A stretch of 64,000 bases of DNA, taken from Flavobacterium succinicans (GTDB taxonomy: Bacteria; Bacteroidota; Bacteroidia; Flavobacteriales; Flavobacteriaceae). A program made the translations under genes and the position numbers. The stretch is taken from assembly GCF_001662485.1 (NCBI RefSeq), contig NZ_JMTM01000046.1, positions 186,001 through 250,000 of the forward strand, read 5' to 3'. Position 1 is the first letter of the stretch, and each line of letters starts with the position of its first letter. Positions 35,847-46,420 of the stretch are shown here, piece by piece. Below the pieces are notes generated by a model. The model worked only from the letters and a program-made list of their open reading frames with translations, was not told the origin of the DNA and ran no database searches.

Positions 35847-36315
35847 ATGATCTATTTTAAAGTTAAATACTACAAAAGTTTTCGTGTTTTTTTTAAGTCT
35901 AATGCTGTTTTTACGAACGAATTGCCTGCGCAAAATCCGTAAAAATGTATGAATGCATTGGTTGAGTCTTTCTTTTTATCGGTATTGCTTAATTTTTTTG
36001 AAAAGCAAGCCTAAAAATTTAAGAAGTTATAGATTCTAGTGGCTTAAAAAAAAGAGGTACCAGTAGAAAGCTTCACTTAAACCAAAGTATTCTTTCAGTT
36101 GTATTCATTTGGTAGCTTTCTTACTTGTTTAAAAGTGTGAAAGTTACAAAAAAATAAGTTTGTTTTGCTTTAGTTAAGCAAGGTTTGGTTGATTAGAAAA
36201 TGTTCCCGAAGTGCATAGATTTAAAATAAATCCATATAAGGGGAAACGATAAAGAACAAAACTTTGCTTGATTTTCGAAGTAAAAGAAAAAGTTTTGACA
36301 AGCGTAAATATAGAA
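35847..36315. other. control region upstream of the MFS transporter gene
   Basis: About 470 bases without a gene. It must hold the promoter of the minus arm, but no clean TAnnTTTG box is seen. At 36274-36290 the plus strand reads ttcgaagtaaaagaaaa, a 17-base word repeated exactly near the susC start site (37589-37605). It is bracketed by aaaacttt and aaagtttt, which are reverse complements. I take it as a candidate regulator or repeat site. Confidence 0.4.
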
Positions 36316-36354
36316 AATTATTTACTTGAGCATTGAATTGTCAAGTAAATAATT
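36316..36354 (-). terminator. terminator of the LacI-family regulator gene
   Basis: A perfect 14-bp inverted repeat (36316-36329 with 36341-36354, arm aattatttacttga) with an 11-base loop, 35 bases after the regulator stop. On the minus strand it ends in TTTT. The stem is AT-rich, so termination may be partial. Confidence 0.65.
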
Positions 36355-36388
36355 TGTACTCCAACGTTTTTTGTTGATAAATATTTCT

Positions 36389-37414
36389 TTAATCGGTAGA
36401 TTCTCTTTCAATCAAATGGGTCTCTATGATTTCTGTTCTGTAGCTTTCGTCTTCCTCTTCGTGTTCTTCAGCTTCTAAACGCTGAATGAGCATTTCGGCG
36501 GCTTTTTTGCCCATTTTGGCACCACTTTGACTTACTGTTGTGATGGTTGGCGTTGAGTATTTAGAAATAATTCCATCGGTAAAAGCAATAATGGCTAAGT
36601 CTTTTGGGACAGTAAGCCCAATTTTATGAGCTGTTTTTAAAATGGTAACGGCAAAAAGTTCATTGACCGCAAATACTGCATCTATGGCTTTGTCTTCTAA
36701 TAATTGGCTGATGGTAATTTCGCAAGTATCTACATCTTCAATTTTAATGATGAGCTGTTCGTCAAACGGGATGGCGTTGTCTAACAAAGCTTTGGTGTAA
36801 CCATCCGTTCTTAGTTTGCCAACGCTTACATAATCTACGGTTGTGACGAGTGCAATTTTTTTTCTTCCTTGTTTAATGAGAAATTCAACGGCTTCATAGG
36901 CCGCTTTTTTATCGTCGATAATGACTTTGTCGCAATGTACTTCGTCTGTAATTCGATCAAACATCACTACTGGCATACCTTGATCAATGACTTCGGTGAT
37001 GTGATGAAAATCTTTTTTGAATTGGGTTTCTTTAGATAGAGACATGATAAAACCATCCGTACTACCGTGGGCTAATAGTTCCATATTCATAACTTCTTTA
37101 TCAAAAGAATCATCAGACAAACAAATGATCACACTATACCCTTTTTCGTTGGCAACTTGCTCAATACCATTAATCACCGTTGAGAAAAAATAGTGTACAA
37201 TTTCGGGGATAATAATGCCAATGGTTTTGGTTCTTCTGTTTTTTAGACTTAAGGCAATATTGTTGGGTTTATAGTTGTAAAACTTGGCAAATGCTTGCAC
37301 TTTCAAACGGGTTTCTTCTCCAATTTCTAAGCTGTTACGCAGTGATTTGGAGACTGTTGAAATAGAAACATCTAGTTCTTTTGCAATTTGTTTTAGGGTT
37401 ACTTTCTTTTTCAT
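36389..37414 (-). CDS. LacI family transcriptional regulator of the mal locus
   Basis: About 341 residues from the ATG at 37414. The N-terminal HTH and hinge read VTLKQIAKELDVSISTVSKS, then NYKPNNIALSLKNRRTKTIG. A periplasmic-binding-protein-like effector domain follows with IGIIIPEIVHYFFSTVING. It lies between the two divergent arms of the starch locus and is the likely MalR-type sensor of maltose or maltodextrin. Whether it represses or activates cannot be read from sequence. The longer frame from 37483 lacks domain support. Confidence 0.92.
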   Translation of the reverse strand: MKKKVTLKQIAKELDVSISTVSKSLRNSLEIGEETRLKVQAFAKFYNYKPNNIALSLKNRRTKTIGIIIPEIVHYFFSTVINGIEQVANEKGYSVIICLSDDSFDKEVMNMELLAHGSTDGFIMSLSKETQFKKDFHHITEVIDQGMPVVMFDRITDEVHCDKVIIDDKKAAYEAVEFLIKQGRKKIALVTTVDYVSVGKLRTDGYTKALLDNAIPFDEQLIIKIEDVDTCEITISQLLEDKAIDAVFAVNELFAVTILKTAHKIGLTVPKDLAIIAFTDGIISKYSTPTITTVSQSGAKMGKKAAEMLIQRLEAEEHEEEDESYRTEIIETHLIERESTD

Positions 37415-37521
37415 TTCTAAGGTTTTATAAAATAGGGTATTCCATTTTAATCTAAATATTTTTTCATTTCTGACAAAATTCATTTAAAAATAGTAAATAA
37501 AATGCAAAGTTTTCAACACTA

Positions 37522-37605
37522 CCACGTTTTCGTAATGGTATATGATTTTTGTCATGCTGTTGGTATTGATATTCTGCTAATTTTGAAATTCGAAGTAAAA
37601 GAAAA
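37522..37605 (+). promoter_or_regulatory. susC promoter and candidate operators
   Basis: A -7 box TAATTTTG is at 37578-37585; the nearest TTG at 37560-37562 gives a short 15-base spacer, suggesting an activated promoter. Upstream, ccacgttttcgtaatgg (37522-37538) is an imperfect LacI-type dyad. Directly after the -7 box comes ttcgaagtaaaagaaaa (37589-37605), shared with the region upstream of the transporter gene. Both are candidate binding sites for the adjacent LacI regulator. Confidence 0.45.
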
Positions 37606-37643
37606 GCTAAACTTAAATTCAAAAATTAATTTAAACAAAAAGT

Positions 37644-40600
37644 ATGAAAACAATTTATAAAAAGTTGTTATTTTTATTGTTACTCCTTCCTTTCAGTCTT
37701 CTGGCTCAGAATTCTGTAACGGGATCTGTTGTTGAAAAAGCAACAGGACAGCCCATACCAGGAGCCAATGTAAATATACAAGGAGCTGCAAATGGTGTTT
37801 CTACCGATTTTGATGGTAAATATAAATTATCCAATGTAAAAAAAGGAGATAAGATTGTATTTTCTTATGTAGGTTTTAGAAATGTTGTTTTAACCTATGA
37901 TGGACAATTAGCATTAGATGCTTTATTAGAAGAAGATGCCAATGAGCTGAAAGAAGTTGTAATCCAAGTAGGTTACGGTTCTGTTAAGAAGAAAGATGCT
38001 ACAGGATCTGTAGCTATACTAGGAGCAAAAGATTTCAATAAGGGCGCAATCGTTTCCGTAGATCAATTGCTTTCTGGAAAAGCTGCCGGTGTACGTATTA
38101 CCAACAACGGTGGCCAACCAGATTCTGCACCAAACATCAGGATTCGTGGAGGTGCTTCTTTAAGTGCTTCTAATGATCCGTTAATTATCATTGATGGGGT
38201 GCCAATTAGTAATGAAAACCCTGCTGGAGTTAGCAATCCATTATCATTGGTGAACCCAAATGATGTAGAAAGCTTTTCTATTCTAAAAGATGCCTCTGCT
38301 ACTGCTATTTATGGGGTACGTGCATCAAACGGGGTTATCATCATTACTACTAAAAAAGGTACTTCAGGAGCCCCTCAGTTCAATTATTCCTCAAACGTTT
38401 CCGTTGGGCAAGTGGGTAAGAAAATCAATGTAATGAATTCTAGCGATTTTGTTAAATTTATTCAAGAGTATCATCCAACAAGAACAAATGATTTAGGTAT
38501 TGATGATCCATCGAATAATTTAGTAGATGATTTGTCAACACCTCAGATCGAGGGAAGAATTATAGCAGATACAGATTGGCAAAATCAAGTATATAGAACA
38601 GCTATTTCTACAGATCACAACTTTAGCGCAAGAGCCAATTTGTACAACAAAATTCCTTTTAGAGCCTCTGTAGGGTACAATAATACCCAAGGTTTGGTGA
38701 AAAACAATGATTTTGAAAGATATAGCTATTCTCTAAAAATGACGCCAAAATTTTTAGATGATAATTTAAAAATAGATTTCAATGCTAAGGGAACCATTAC
38801 GACCAAAAATTCTGTGGATGATGGAGGTGCAATTGGAGGTGCTGTAGCAATGGATCCAACAAAACCAGTATATGATAGTAACAGTATTTTTGGTGGATTC
38901 TATCAAAATACACGTTTGAATAGTGGAAGAAACCAATTAGAAGGTGCTTCAAATCCATTGGCTTTGCTAGAACAAAGAACGAGACCTGAAAAAGCGATTC
39001 GTTTCTTAGGAAATATTGAGTTTGACTATAAATTACCTTTCTTAAAAGATTTAAGAGCGATTGTAAATTTAGGTTTAGACGCTTCTGAAGCAAGAATTAG
39101 AGAAGTGTACAGCAACAATGCGATTGCTACCTACCGATTCAATCAAGGGACAAATCCATTGACTAATTATGTGTTCAATCCTGGTGAAAATTACGTGGAA
39201 AATCAAACGTCAACTAACCAAACGATGGATGCTTATTTAGCCTACAACAAAAGTTTGACAGGATTTGTTACTAAATTAGACGTTCAAGGTGGTTATACTT
39301 ACCAAAACTTTAAAATAGATGGTAATAAAGATATCTATCAATACAATGTAAATACTGGATTAAGAGAATTGCGTTACGACGTGAACAATCCAACCAACAG
39401 ATATTATAACCCTCTAAACTTGCAAGCCTATTTTGCCAGAGCTAACGTAGATCTTTTAGACAAATATTTATTGACTGCTACATTTAGAGCTGACGGATCT
39501 TCTTTGTTTCAAAAAAATCAAAGATGGGGTTATTTCCCAGCAGTAGGTGCCGCTTGGAAAATTAAAGAAGAAACTTTTATTAAAGATTCTGAGTTTTTCC
39601 AAAACTTAAAATTGCGTTTAGGATGGGGTAAAACAGGACAACAAAACATTACAGGTTCTGTTGGTTATTTTCCATCTAGTCCATTTTTCGAAATAGGTGA
39701 CCCAAATAGCCAGTACTTACCTGGATATCCAACGTATTCTGCAAAAGCATTTAATCCAAATGTTACTTGGGAAAAAACAGACAATTATAACATTGGATTG
39801 GATTTCGAATTGTTTAAAAGTGGTTTGCTTTCAGGAGCGGTTGACTTTTACAGAAGAAATACGAATGATTTGTTAGCGGTAGTTCCTGTTCCATCTGGAC
39901 AAGGCTTAACCAGTACTTTTATTGATAACGTAGGTTCTATTAAAAGTAAAGGTTTTGAGGCTAATGTTGACGTGAAAGCGGTTCAAACAGAGGATTTCTC
40001 TTTCTCAATTGGTGGTAACATCGCTTATAACTATAGTGAAGTAACCAACTTAAAAGGAATAACACAAGTTCAGGCATCTGAAAGTGGATTGCCAACAGGA
40101 ACAGGTTTGTTTTTGGCAAATCATGCGGTAGGACACCAACCTTATTCTGCTTGGGTTTTCCAACAAATTTATGATGAAAGCGGCAAACCAATTCCTGGTG
40201 CTTTTAGAGACTTAAACGGGGATAACAAAATTGATAACGACGATAGATATTACAAAGCATTACGACCAAACTGGACCTATGGTTTTACTACTAATTTCAA
40301 TTATAAAAACTGGGATTTAGTGGCAAACTTTAGAGGACAAATTGGCGGGCAAGTGTACAATTCAAGATTGATTACCACAGGATTTACAGATCGAGCGATA
40401 CAAGGTACTTCTAGTGCATTGAATAACGTGCTTAATTTCTATAATGGGGCTGCAGATCCTATGTACAAAAACTTTAATGGTAACGATACTTTTTCAGATC
40501 ATTTGTTAGAAGATGCTACCTTCTTGCGTTTAGATAACATTACCTTAGGGTATAAGTTTAATAAATTCGTTAAGAGTTCTTCTTTAAGAATTTATGGATC

Positions 40601-40724
40601 TGTAAACAATGTGTTTGTATTGACGAAATACTCTGGACAAGACCCTGAGAATTTTAACGCAATTGATAATAACTTTTATCCAAGACCAAGAACCTATACT
40701 TTTGGTTTGAGCCTTGATTTTTAA
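37644..40724 (+). CDS. susC: SusC-like TonB-dependent outer membrane transporter
   Basis: A 1026-residue outer membrane receptor that imports starch oligosaccharides with TonB energy. Signal peptide residues 1-21 end in LLAQ. A CarboxypepD_reg-like domain (VTGSVVEKATGQPIPGANV, to about 95) precedes the plug with VIQVGYGSVKKKDATGSV and DASATAIYGVRASNGVIIIT, then a 22-strand barrel ending in RTYTFGLSLDF, a typical terminal strand. SusD follows after 16 bp. The symbol is used in the sense of the SusC family, not strict orthology to the Bacteroides protein. Confidence 0.96.
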   Translation: MKTIYKKLLFLLLLLPFSLLAQNSVTGSVVEKATGQPIPGANVNIQGAANGVSTDFDGKYKLSNVKKGDKIVFSYVGFRNVVLTYDGQLALDALLEEDANELKEVVIQVGYGSVKKKDATGSVAILGAKDFNKGAIVSVDQLLSGKAAGVRITNNGGQPDSAPNIRIRGGASLSASNDPLIIIDGVPISNENPAGVSNPLSLVNPNDVESFSILKDASATAIYGVRASNGVIIITTKKGTSGAPQFNYSSNVSVGQVGKKINVMNSSDFVKFIQEYHPTRTNDLGIDDPSNNLVDDLSTPQIEGRIIADTDWQNQVYRTAISTDHNFSARANLYNKIPFRASVGYNNTQGLVKNNDFERYSYSLKMTPKFLDDNLKIDFNAKGTITTKNSVDDGGAIGGAVAMDPTKPVYDSNSIFGGFYQNTRLNSGRNQLEGASNPLALLEQRTRPEKAIRFLGNIEFDYKLPFLKDLRAIVNLGLDASEARIREVYSNNAIATYRFNQGTNPLTNYVFNPGENYVENQTSTNQTMDAYLAYNKSLTGFVTKLDVQGGYTYQNFKIDGNKDIYQYNVNTGLRELRYDVNNPTNRYYNPLNLQAYFARANVDLLDKYLLTATFRADGSSLFQKNQRWGYFPAVGAAWKIKEETFIKDSEFFQNLKLRLGWGKTGQQNITGSVGYFPSSPFFEIGDPNSQYLPGYPTYSAKAFNPNVTWEKTDNYNIGLDFELFKSGLLSGAVDFYRRNTNDLLAVVPVPSGQGLTSTFIDNVGSIKSKGFEANVDVKAVQTEDFSFSIGGNIAYNYSEVTNLKGITQVQASESGLPTGTGLFLANHAVGHQPYSAWVFQQIYDESGKPIPGAFRDLNGDNKIDNDDRYYKALRPNWTYGFTTNFNYKNWDLVANFRGQIGGQVYNSRLITTGFTDRAIQGTSSALNNVLNFYNGAADPMYKNFNGNDTFSDHLLEDATFLRLDNITLGYKFNKFVKSSSLRIYGSVNNVFVLTKYSGQDPENFNAIDNNFYPRPRTYTFGLSLDF

Positions 40725-40740
40725 TTCATTTTAAAGAAAT

Positions 40741-42312
40741 ATGAAAAATTTAAAATTATATTTAGTAGGATTAGGATTAATACTATTATCCTTTAATAGT
40801 TGTTCTAATGATCTTGATACTAAGCCGAAAGTAGAACTAGACCTTGAGCAATTGTTGCAAAGAGATCCAAACGCAATCAAAGGATTGGTATCCAAAATTT
40901 ACGGTGCTTTTGCTTTATCTGGACCAAAAGGACCAGGTAGTACAGATTTAGGAGCTGGTGATGATCCAGGAGAATCACCATTTTTGAGAGGAATTATTAA
41001 TCTTCAAGAATTTACTGCCGATGGCATGAAAAATCGTTGGGGAGACAATGGATTAGACCAATTGACTACTACCTCAAACTGGGATGAAAACAATAAATTC
41101 TTTAAGTATTTATACAACCGTGTATATTTCGTGGTACCTCAATCAAACAATCTTTTGAATGTTTTGAATAGTGTAACTGTTCCAGATCAAGAATTGTACC
41201 GAAGCGAATTGCGTTTTTTACGCGCTTTGGCTTATTATTATATGATTGATTGTTTTGGAAAAGGAGTTATTGCTACAGAAAATGACCTAGGTAGCGGTGT
41301 GCCTATCAAAGAATCTTCTAGAATTGAAATGTTTGAATATGTTGAAAAAGAACTTTTGGCGATTGAATCCATAATTCCAAATCAAAATGAATACGGAAGA
41401 GCAAACAAATCCGCAGTAAGAATGCTTTTGGCTAAATTATACTTGAATGCTCAAGTATATACAGGAACACCAAAATACAATGAAGCTTTGGCTTATTCTA
41501 ATAAAATTATCGCTGAAGGAGGGTTTTCGTTAGCACCAAATTTCAAAAGTTTGTTTTCAGCTGACAATGATAAAACAGCTGCGAAAAACGAAATAATCTA
41601 TGCATTAATTGCCGATCCAATCGTGAGTCAAAGTTATGGTAATACCACGTATATCGTAAATGGTAATTTAAGTAGTGTTACTATGCCACTTACTACTTTT
41701 GGGGCTACTGATGGATGGCAAGGACACCGTGCTACAAAAGCTTGGTATGGTTTGTTTGGTAATTCTGCCACAGCTTTAGCCAACTCAACAGATGATAGAG
41801 CAAAATTATTCTGGACTACAGGACATAATTTTGAGATGACGGATTACAAACTTTGGGAAGATGGCTATCCAAGTGTAAAGTTTAGAAATACTAATTTTCA
41901 AGGAACCTCAGTTCCAACTTCATTCTCAAACACCGATTTTCCTCTCTTTAGATTGGCAGATGTTTACTTAATGTATGCCGAATGTGTACTAAGAGGTGCA
42001 ACAGGTGGAAGTACAAATCAAGCGTTAGATTACGTAAACAAAGTTAGAAACCGCTCTAATGCTCCTTCTATTAACGCTAGCGATTTGACTTTAAATTTCA
42101 TCCTTGACGAACGTGCGAGAGAATTAAATCTAGAAGGACATAGAAGAACGGATTTGATTCGTTTTGGAAAATTCACCGGAGGAACGTACTTATGGCCTTG
42201 GAAAGGGGGATCAAAAGATGGGATTGCTATTCCTGATTCTTACAAATTATTCCCAATTCCTTTAACCGCTCTTCAATCAAATCCTAATTTAACTCAAAAC
42301 CCAGGCTATTAA
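40741..42312 (+). CDS. susD: SusD-like starch-binding lipoprotein
   Basis: A 523-residue surface lipoprotein partner of SusC. The signal ends in FNSC with lipid cysteine C21. The RagB/SusD fold shows as SELRFLRALAYYYMIDCFG (TPR region) and the C-terminal LRLADVYLMYAECVLRG-like block, then LDERARELNLEGHRRTDLIR, the family hallmark. It caps the SusC barrel and binds glucans. Confidence 0.96.
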   Translation: MKNLKLYLVGLGLILLSFNSCSNDLDTKPKVELDLEQLLQRDPNAIKGLVSKIYGAFALSGPKGPGSTDLGAGDDPGESPFLRGIINLQEFTADGMKNRWGDNGLDQLTTTSNWDENNKFFKYLYNRVYFVVPQSNNLLNVLNSVTVPDQELYRSELRFLRALAYYYMIDCFGKGVIATENDLGSGVPIKESSRIEMFEYVEKELLAIESIIPNQNEYGRANKSAVRMLLAKLYLNAQVYTGTPKYNEALAYSNKIIAEGGFSLAPNFKSLFSADNDKTAAKNEIIYALIADPIVSQSYGNTTYIVNGNLSSVTMPLTTFGATDGWQGHRATKAWYGLFGNSATALANSTDDRAKLFWTTGHNFEMTDYKLWEDGYPSVKFRNTNFQGTSVPTSFSNTDFPLFRLADVYLMYAECVLRGATGGSTNQALDYVNKVRNRSNAPSINASDLTLNFILDERARELNLEGHRRTDLIRFGKFTGGTYLWPWKGGSKDGIAIPDSYKLFPIPLTALQSNPNLTQNPGY

Positions 42313-42328
42313 CATTAAACCAAAAAAA

Positions 42329-43384
42329 ATGAAAAACATTTTAAAAACCACCATTTTTGCCTTTTTGCTACTAGCATTAGGCTCTTGTGAAAATGACATC
42401 GAAGCAGTTGCTACAACTCAATCGGGAGCAAAATTATTAACTCCAGCAACAGGAACTGAGTTAGTACTTCTGCAATCTAAAGAAAATGACGTCGCTACAA
42501 CTTTAGTTTGGGATTATAGTGATTTCGGTGTTGAAACTGCAGCAACTTATACCGTAGAGATTGCTAAATCAGGCACTAATTTTGCAGCTCCTATAGCTGC
42601 GGGTACTACTACCGAGCGATTTTTATCTTGGACTGTAAAAGAACTAAATGGAGTTTTATCTGCTAACGGATTCAAGCCTTTTGTTCAATCTTCTGTCGAT
42701 GTTAGAATTATGGCCAAATTAGGTACTGCTGCGAATGCTTTGAAACAGTATTCAAATGTGATTACTTTAAAAGTAACTGTTTATACAAGTGAATTACCTC
42801 AATTAGCTGTTCCTGGAAATCACCAAGGTTGGAAACCAACAACTGCTCCAAGAATTGCTTCTTCAGCTTATGGCAAAACGGACTATGAAGGTTTTGTTTG
42901 GTTAGATGGTGGACATAAATTTGTAGGTCCAGACGCTAATGGTGTTTATGACTGGGATAAAGGTCCAGATTACGGTGATGATGGTTCTAAGACAGGAAAA
43001 TTAAAAGTTAAAGGGGATAATTTAAATGCTACAAATTCAGGGTATTATCTAATTAAAGCAGATACAGATAAGTTAACTTATTCTGAAACTTTTACTAATT
43101 GGGGAATTATTGGAGATGCAACTCCTGGATCTTGGGACAATAGTACACCAATGACTTACGATGCAACTGCAAAAGTTTTGAAAATTACAGTTAATTTAGT
43201 AGGCGGTAAAGAAATGAAGTTTAGAGCAAATAATGCTTGGGATATTAATTTTGGTGACGACGGTGCTGATGGTAAACTAGAGGCTGGTGGGGCTAATATT
43301 AAAGTAGCAGCTTCAGGGAACTATACTATTGTTTTGGATTTTAACAAACCAAGAGATTACAAATACACTATCACCAAAAACTAA
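42329..43384 (+). CDS. SusE/SusF-like outer membrane lipoprotein
   Basis: A 351-residue lipoprotein, signal ending in LGSC with C20. The N-terminal part (residues 30-150) resembles the SusE N-terminal Ig-like domain: TTLVWDYSDFGVETAATYTV. Two carbohydrate-binding repeats follow, recognisable by GNHQGWKPTTAPR near 163 and TNWGIIGDATPGSWDNSTPM near 253. It would help hold starch at the cell surface. It follows susD by 16 bp and is followed by a strong terminator. Confidence 0.9.
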   Translation: MKNILKTTIFAFLLLALGSCENDIEAVATTQSGAKLLTPATGTELVLLQSKENDVATTLVWDYSDFGVETAATYTVEIAKSGTNFAAPIAAGTTTERFLSWTVKELNGVLSANGFKPFVQSSVDVRIMAKLGTAANALKQYSNVITLKVTVYTSELPQLAVPGNHQGWKPTTAPRIASSAYGKTDYEGFVWLDGGHKFVGPDANGVYDWDKGPDYGDDGSKTGKLKVKGDNLNATNSGYYLIKADTDKLTYSETFTNWGIIGDATPGSWDNSTPMTYDATAKVLKITVNLVGGKEMKFRANNAWDINFGDDGADGKLEAGGANIKVAASGNYTIVLDFNKPRDYKYTITKN

Positions 43385-43400
43385 TTTTGTTTTTGTTATT

Positions 43401-43433
43401 AAAAAGGGTTGTCCTATAAGGCAACCCTTTTTT
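43401..43433 (+). terminator. terminator between SusE-like and GH13 genes
   Basis: An 11-bp stem aaaaagggttg / caacccttttt with a roughly 10-base loop, followed by T's. It sits inside the susCDE-GH13 run and should lower expression of the last gene relative to susCDE. Confidence 0.85.
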
Positions 43434-43458
43434 CATTACTCTTTAAAACTCAAAAAGA

Positions 43459-46338
43459 ATGAGAAAAATTTTATTTTTAGGGTTACTTTTGCTAGGTAGT
43501 ATTGCTTTTTCACAAAAACAAACCATAACCTACAGCATTACACCAAACACCTTTGAAGAAACTACTTCTATAACCATTTCTGTTAATGGGTCTAGTATCG
43601 ATGAAGCTACTTGGGGAGTTACTGGTAACGCTTTGTATCTTTGGGCTTGGTCTTTTGATACCAATAAGATTAATATACAGGACAGTCCAACTAATGGTAC
43701 GTGGGCCAATTCTAATGAAGCTAACAGATTAACTTATGTTAGTGGAGCTGATATTTATCAAATTACGCTTACGCCACAACAATTTTTTGCTCGCAACGGC
43801 ATAGGTCGAATTGGTTTTTTAATCAAAGCCAAAGACGGAACAGGGGATAAGAAATCCCAAGATGTTTTGGCGGATGTTGGGTCTTTTCAAGTAACGTTAA
43901 CTGCTCCAACACAAAACAGTACTACTATTCTACCTTCAGGAAGCAGCTTAAATATTACGGCAACGAATACCAATGGCAATGCGAATTACAATTTGAAATC
44001 CAATGGAGTTGCTATCAATACTGCTACAGCCACAACTAGTTATGCCTTTAATCATACCAATATTACTGGAAACCAAAACTATGAATTGGAAGTAACGCAA
44101 GGAACAACTACGATTGTGAAGAAGTTCACTGCTGTAGTTAGTCCAACAGTGGTTTCTGAAACTATTCCAGCAGGTTTAGTAGAAGGGATCAACTATAATC
44201 CAAACGATGCGACCAAAGCTACTTTGGTGTTAGATGCTCCTCTAAAAGATTTTGTATATGTGGCAGGTAGCTTCAATAATTGGCAACCTACGAATGCGTA
44301 TGCGATGAAAAAAGATGCAACGGCTGGATCTACTAAATTCTGGTTAGAACTTACCGGACTTACTGCTGGAACGAATTATACCTATCAATATTGGGTGGGA
44401 AAAGAAAACCCACTTACTAATTCTCCAAAATTGGTTAAAACTGCCGATCCTTATTCTACTTTGGTTTTGTCACCTTATGATGATCCGGGAATTCCATCGG
44501 CTTCTTTTCCTAATATTCCATCCTATCCAGCGGGACAAGAGCGCGAGGTAACTTGGTTTAAAACCGGACAAACTGCATATCCTTGGAGTCAAGCGACGAC
44601 TTCTTTCGTAAAACCTGCTAAAGAAAAATTGGTAGTGTATGAAGTGTTGGTGCGTGACTTTGATGCCAAAAGAAACTTTCAAGATCTAATTGATAAAATT
44701 GATTATTTCAAAAATTTAAAGGTCAATGCCATCCAATTAATGCCAGTAATGGAATTTGAAGGCAATGAAAGTTGGGGATACAATACTTCGTTTCACATGG
44801 CTTTGGATAAATTCTATGGGACACCAGAGAAATTAAAAGAGCTGATTGATTTGTATCATCAAAACGGAATAGCAGTAATACTAGACGTGGCTTTGAATCA
44901 TGCTTTTGGAAGAAATCCCATGGTTCGCATGTGGATGAATGACCCTGATGGTGATGGTTTTGGTTCTCCAACTACAGAGAATCCTTACTTCAATACAGTG
45001 GCCAAACACAGCTATAGTGTAGGGGAAGATTTTAATCATCAACAACCTCGCACCAAGAATTATGTGAAACGCGTAATCAAACAATGGATTGAAGAATTTA
45101 AAATTGATGGTTTCCGTTGGGATTTGACCAAAGGATTTACTCAAAATTGCGAAGGTTCAGAAAGTTGTACTAATGCTTATCAGCAAGATCGTGTTGATGT
45201 TTTAAAAGAATATGCAGATTATTCATGGTCTTTGGATCCTACCCATTATGTGATTTTTGAACATTTAGGGACGGATGCTGAAGAAAAACAATGGGCAGAT
45301 TATCGCATTAATGATCCCATTAGTAAAGGAATCATGACCTGGGGTAAAATGACGGACGAGTACAATGAATTGACGATGGGTTGGCCAAACAAGAATATTG
45401 CCAGAATGTCTAGTAGCAGCAGAGGTTTTGCAGGGCAACGTTTGATGGGGTATGCTGAAAGCCATGACGAAGAACGTTTGATGTACAAAAACCTTCAATT
45501 TGGCAATAGTGCTGGAAGTTATAATGTAAAAACATTGAGCACTGCCTTGTCAAGAATGTCGGCATTGGGTGCAGTTTCTCTTTTGGTTCCAGGACCAAAG
45601 ATGATTTGGCATTTTGGAGAACTAGGCTGGGAATCATCTATTTTTACTTGTAATAATGGATCGGTAAACACCCCTTCGGATGCCACCAATGGCGATTGTA
45701 AATTAGACACCAAGCCACAACCTCAATGGACAGGAAATTGGTTAGGGAATTCTGATAGAAGTAAGATCTATAACGACTGGGCCAAAATGATTGCTTTAAA
45801 AATCAATGAGCCAGTGTTTTTAGGTAGTGTTACCATTTCAAGCACCAATAGTGTTACGCCAAATATTAAGATTACCAATGCTGCGCTTGCGAGTACAGAG
45901 CTTAAAGATGTCTTAATCTTGTCTAATTTTGACGTGGTTGCGCAAAATGTAGCCACAGGCTTCCCGTATACAGGAACATGGTATAATGTGATGGATAATA
46001 CTACGTTAACTGTTACCGATGTGAATCAAACAATCACCTTGCAACCAGGAGAATATAAAATTTTAGGGAATAAACAAGCTACTTTAGCAATCGAAGATTT
46101 TGAAAAAGAAGCTACTATTAAATTGTATCCAAATCCTGCTTCCAATTATTTTAAGTTGAATGCAGAAACAACCAAAGTGGAAATTTATTCTTTATCTGGT
46201 CAAAAGGTGAAACAATTTGATAGTATTAAGTCTGTTGATCAACAATTTAGTATAGTGGATTTGAGTAAAGGATTTTATTTAGTAAAAGCTTACAATGCTA
46301 AAAATCAAACACAAGTCTTGAAGTTGATTAAAAGCTAA
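43459..46338 (+). CDS. multidomain GH13 alpha-amylase/pullulanase-type enzyme with T9SS sorting domain
   Basis: A 959-residue secreted enzyme. Signal peptide residues 1-18 end in AFSQ. Two N-terminal Ig-like modules precede a CBM48-type domain (VYVAGSFNNWQPTNAYAM near 272). The GH13 barrel has nucleophile D555 in IDGFRWDLTK, acid/base E601 in YVIFEHLGTD and D670 in YAESHDEERL. Residues about 889-959 are a type A T9SS C-terminal sorting domain (LYPNPASNYFKLN, ending KGFYLVKAYNAK...LKLIKS), so it is exported by the type IX system to the surface or medium. It probably opens extracellular starch or pullulan. Confidence 0.93.
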   Translation: MRKILFLGLLLLGSIAFSQKQTITYSITPNTFEETTSITISVNGSSIDEATWGVTGNALYLWAWSFDTNKINIQDSPTNGTWANSNEANRLTYVSGADIYQITLTPQQFFARNGIGRIGFLIKAKDGTGDKKSQDVLADVGSFQVTLTAPTQNSTTILPSGSSLNITATNTNGNANYNLKSNGVAINTATATTSYAFNHTNITGNQNYELEVTQGTTTIVKKFTAVVSPTVVSETIPAGLVEGINYNPNDATKATLVLDAPLKDFVYVAGSFNNWQPTNAYAMKKDATAGSTKFWLELTGLTAGTNYTYQYWVGKENPLTNSPKLVKTADPYSTLVLSPYDDPGIPSASFPNIPSYPAGQEREVTWFKTGQTAYPWSQATTSFVKPAKEKLVVYEVLVRDFDAKRNFQDLIDKIDYFKNLKVNAIQLMPVMEFEGNESWGYNTSFHMALDKFYGTPEKLKELIDLYHQNGIAVILDVALNHAFGRNPMVRMWMNDPDGDGFGSPTTENPYFNTVAKHSYSVGEDFNHQQPRTKNYVKRVIKQWIEEFKIDGFRWDLTKGFTQNCEGSESCTNAYQQDRVDVLKEYADYSWSLDPTHYVIFEHLGTDAEEKQWADYRINDPISKGIMTWGKMTDEYNELTMGWPNKNIARMSSSSRGFAGQRLMGYAESHDEERLMYKNLQFGNSAGSYNVKTLSTALSRMSALGAVSLLVPGPKMIWHFGELGWESSIFTCNNGSVNTPSDATNGDCKLDTKPQPQWTGNWLGNSDRSKIYNDWAKMIALKINEPVFLGSVTISSTNSVTPNIKITNAALASTELKDVLILSNFDVVAQNVATGFPYTGTWYNVMDNTTLTVTDVNQTITLQPGEYKILGNKQATLAIEDFEKEATIKLYPNPASNYFKLNAETTKVEIYSLSGQKVKQFDSIKSVDQQFSIVDLSKGFYLVKAYNAKNQTQVLKLIKS

Positions 46339-46420
46339 AAAACTATTTTAAGATGAGGGACACGCCATCATGAGGAGTGTACTATATTTATTTTAAGTGT
46401 TCTTTGTTTCTTTAAAATAT

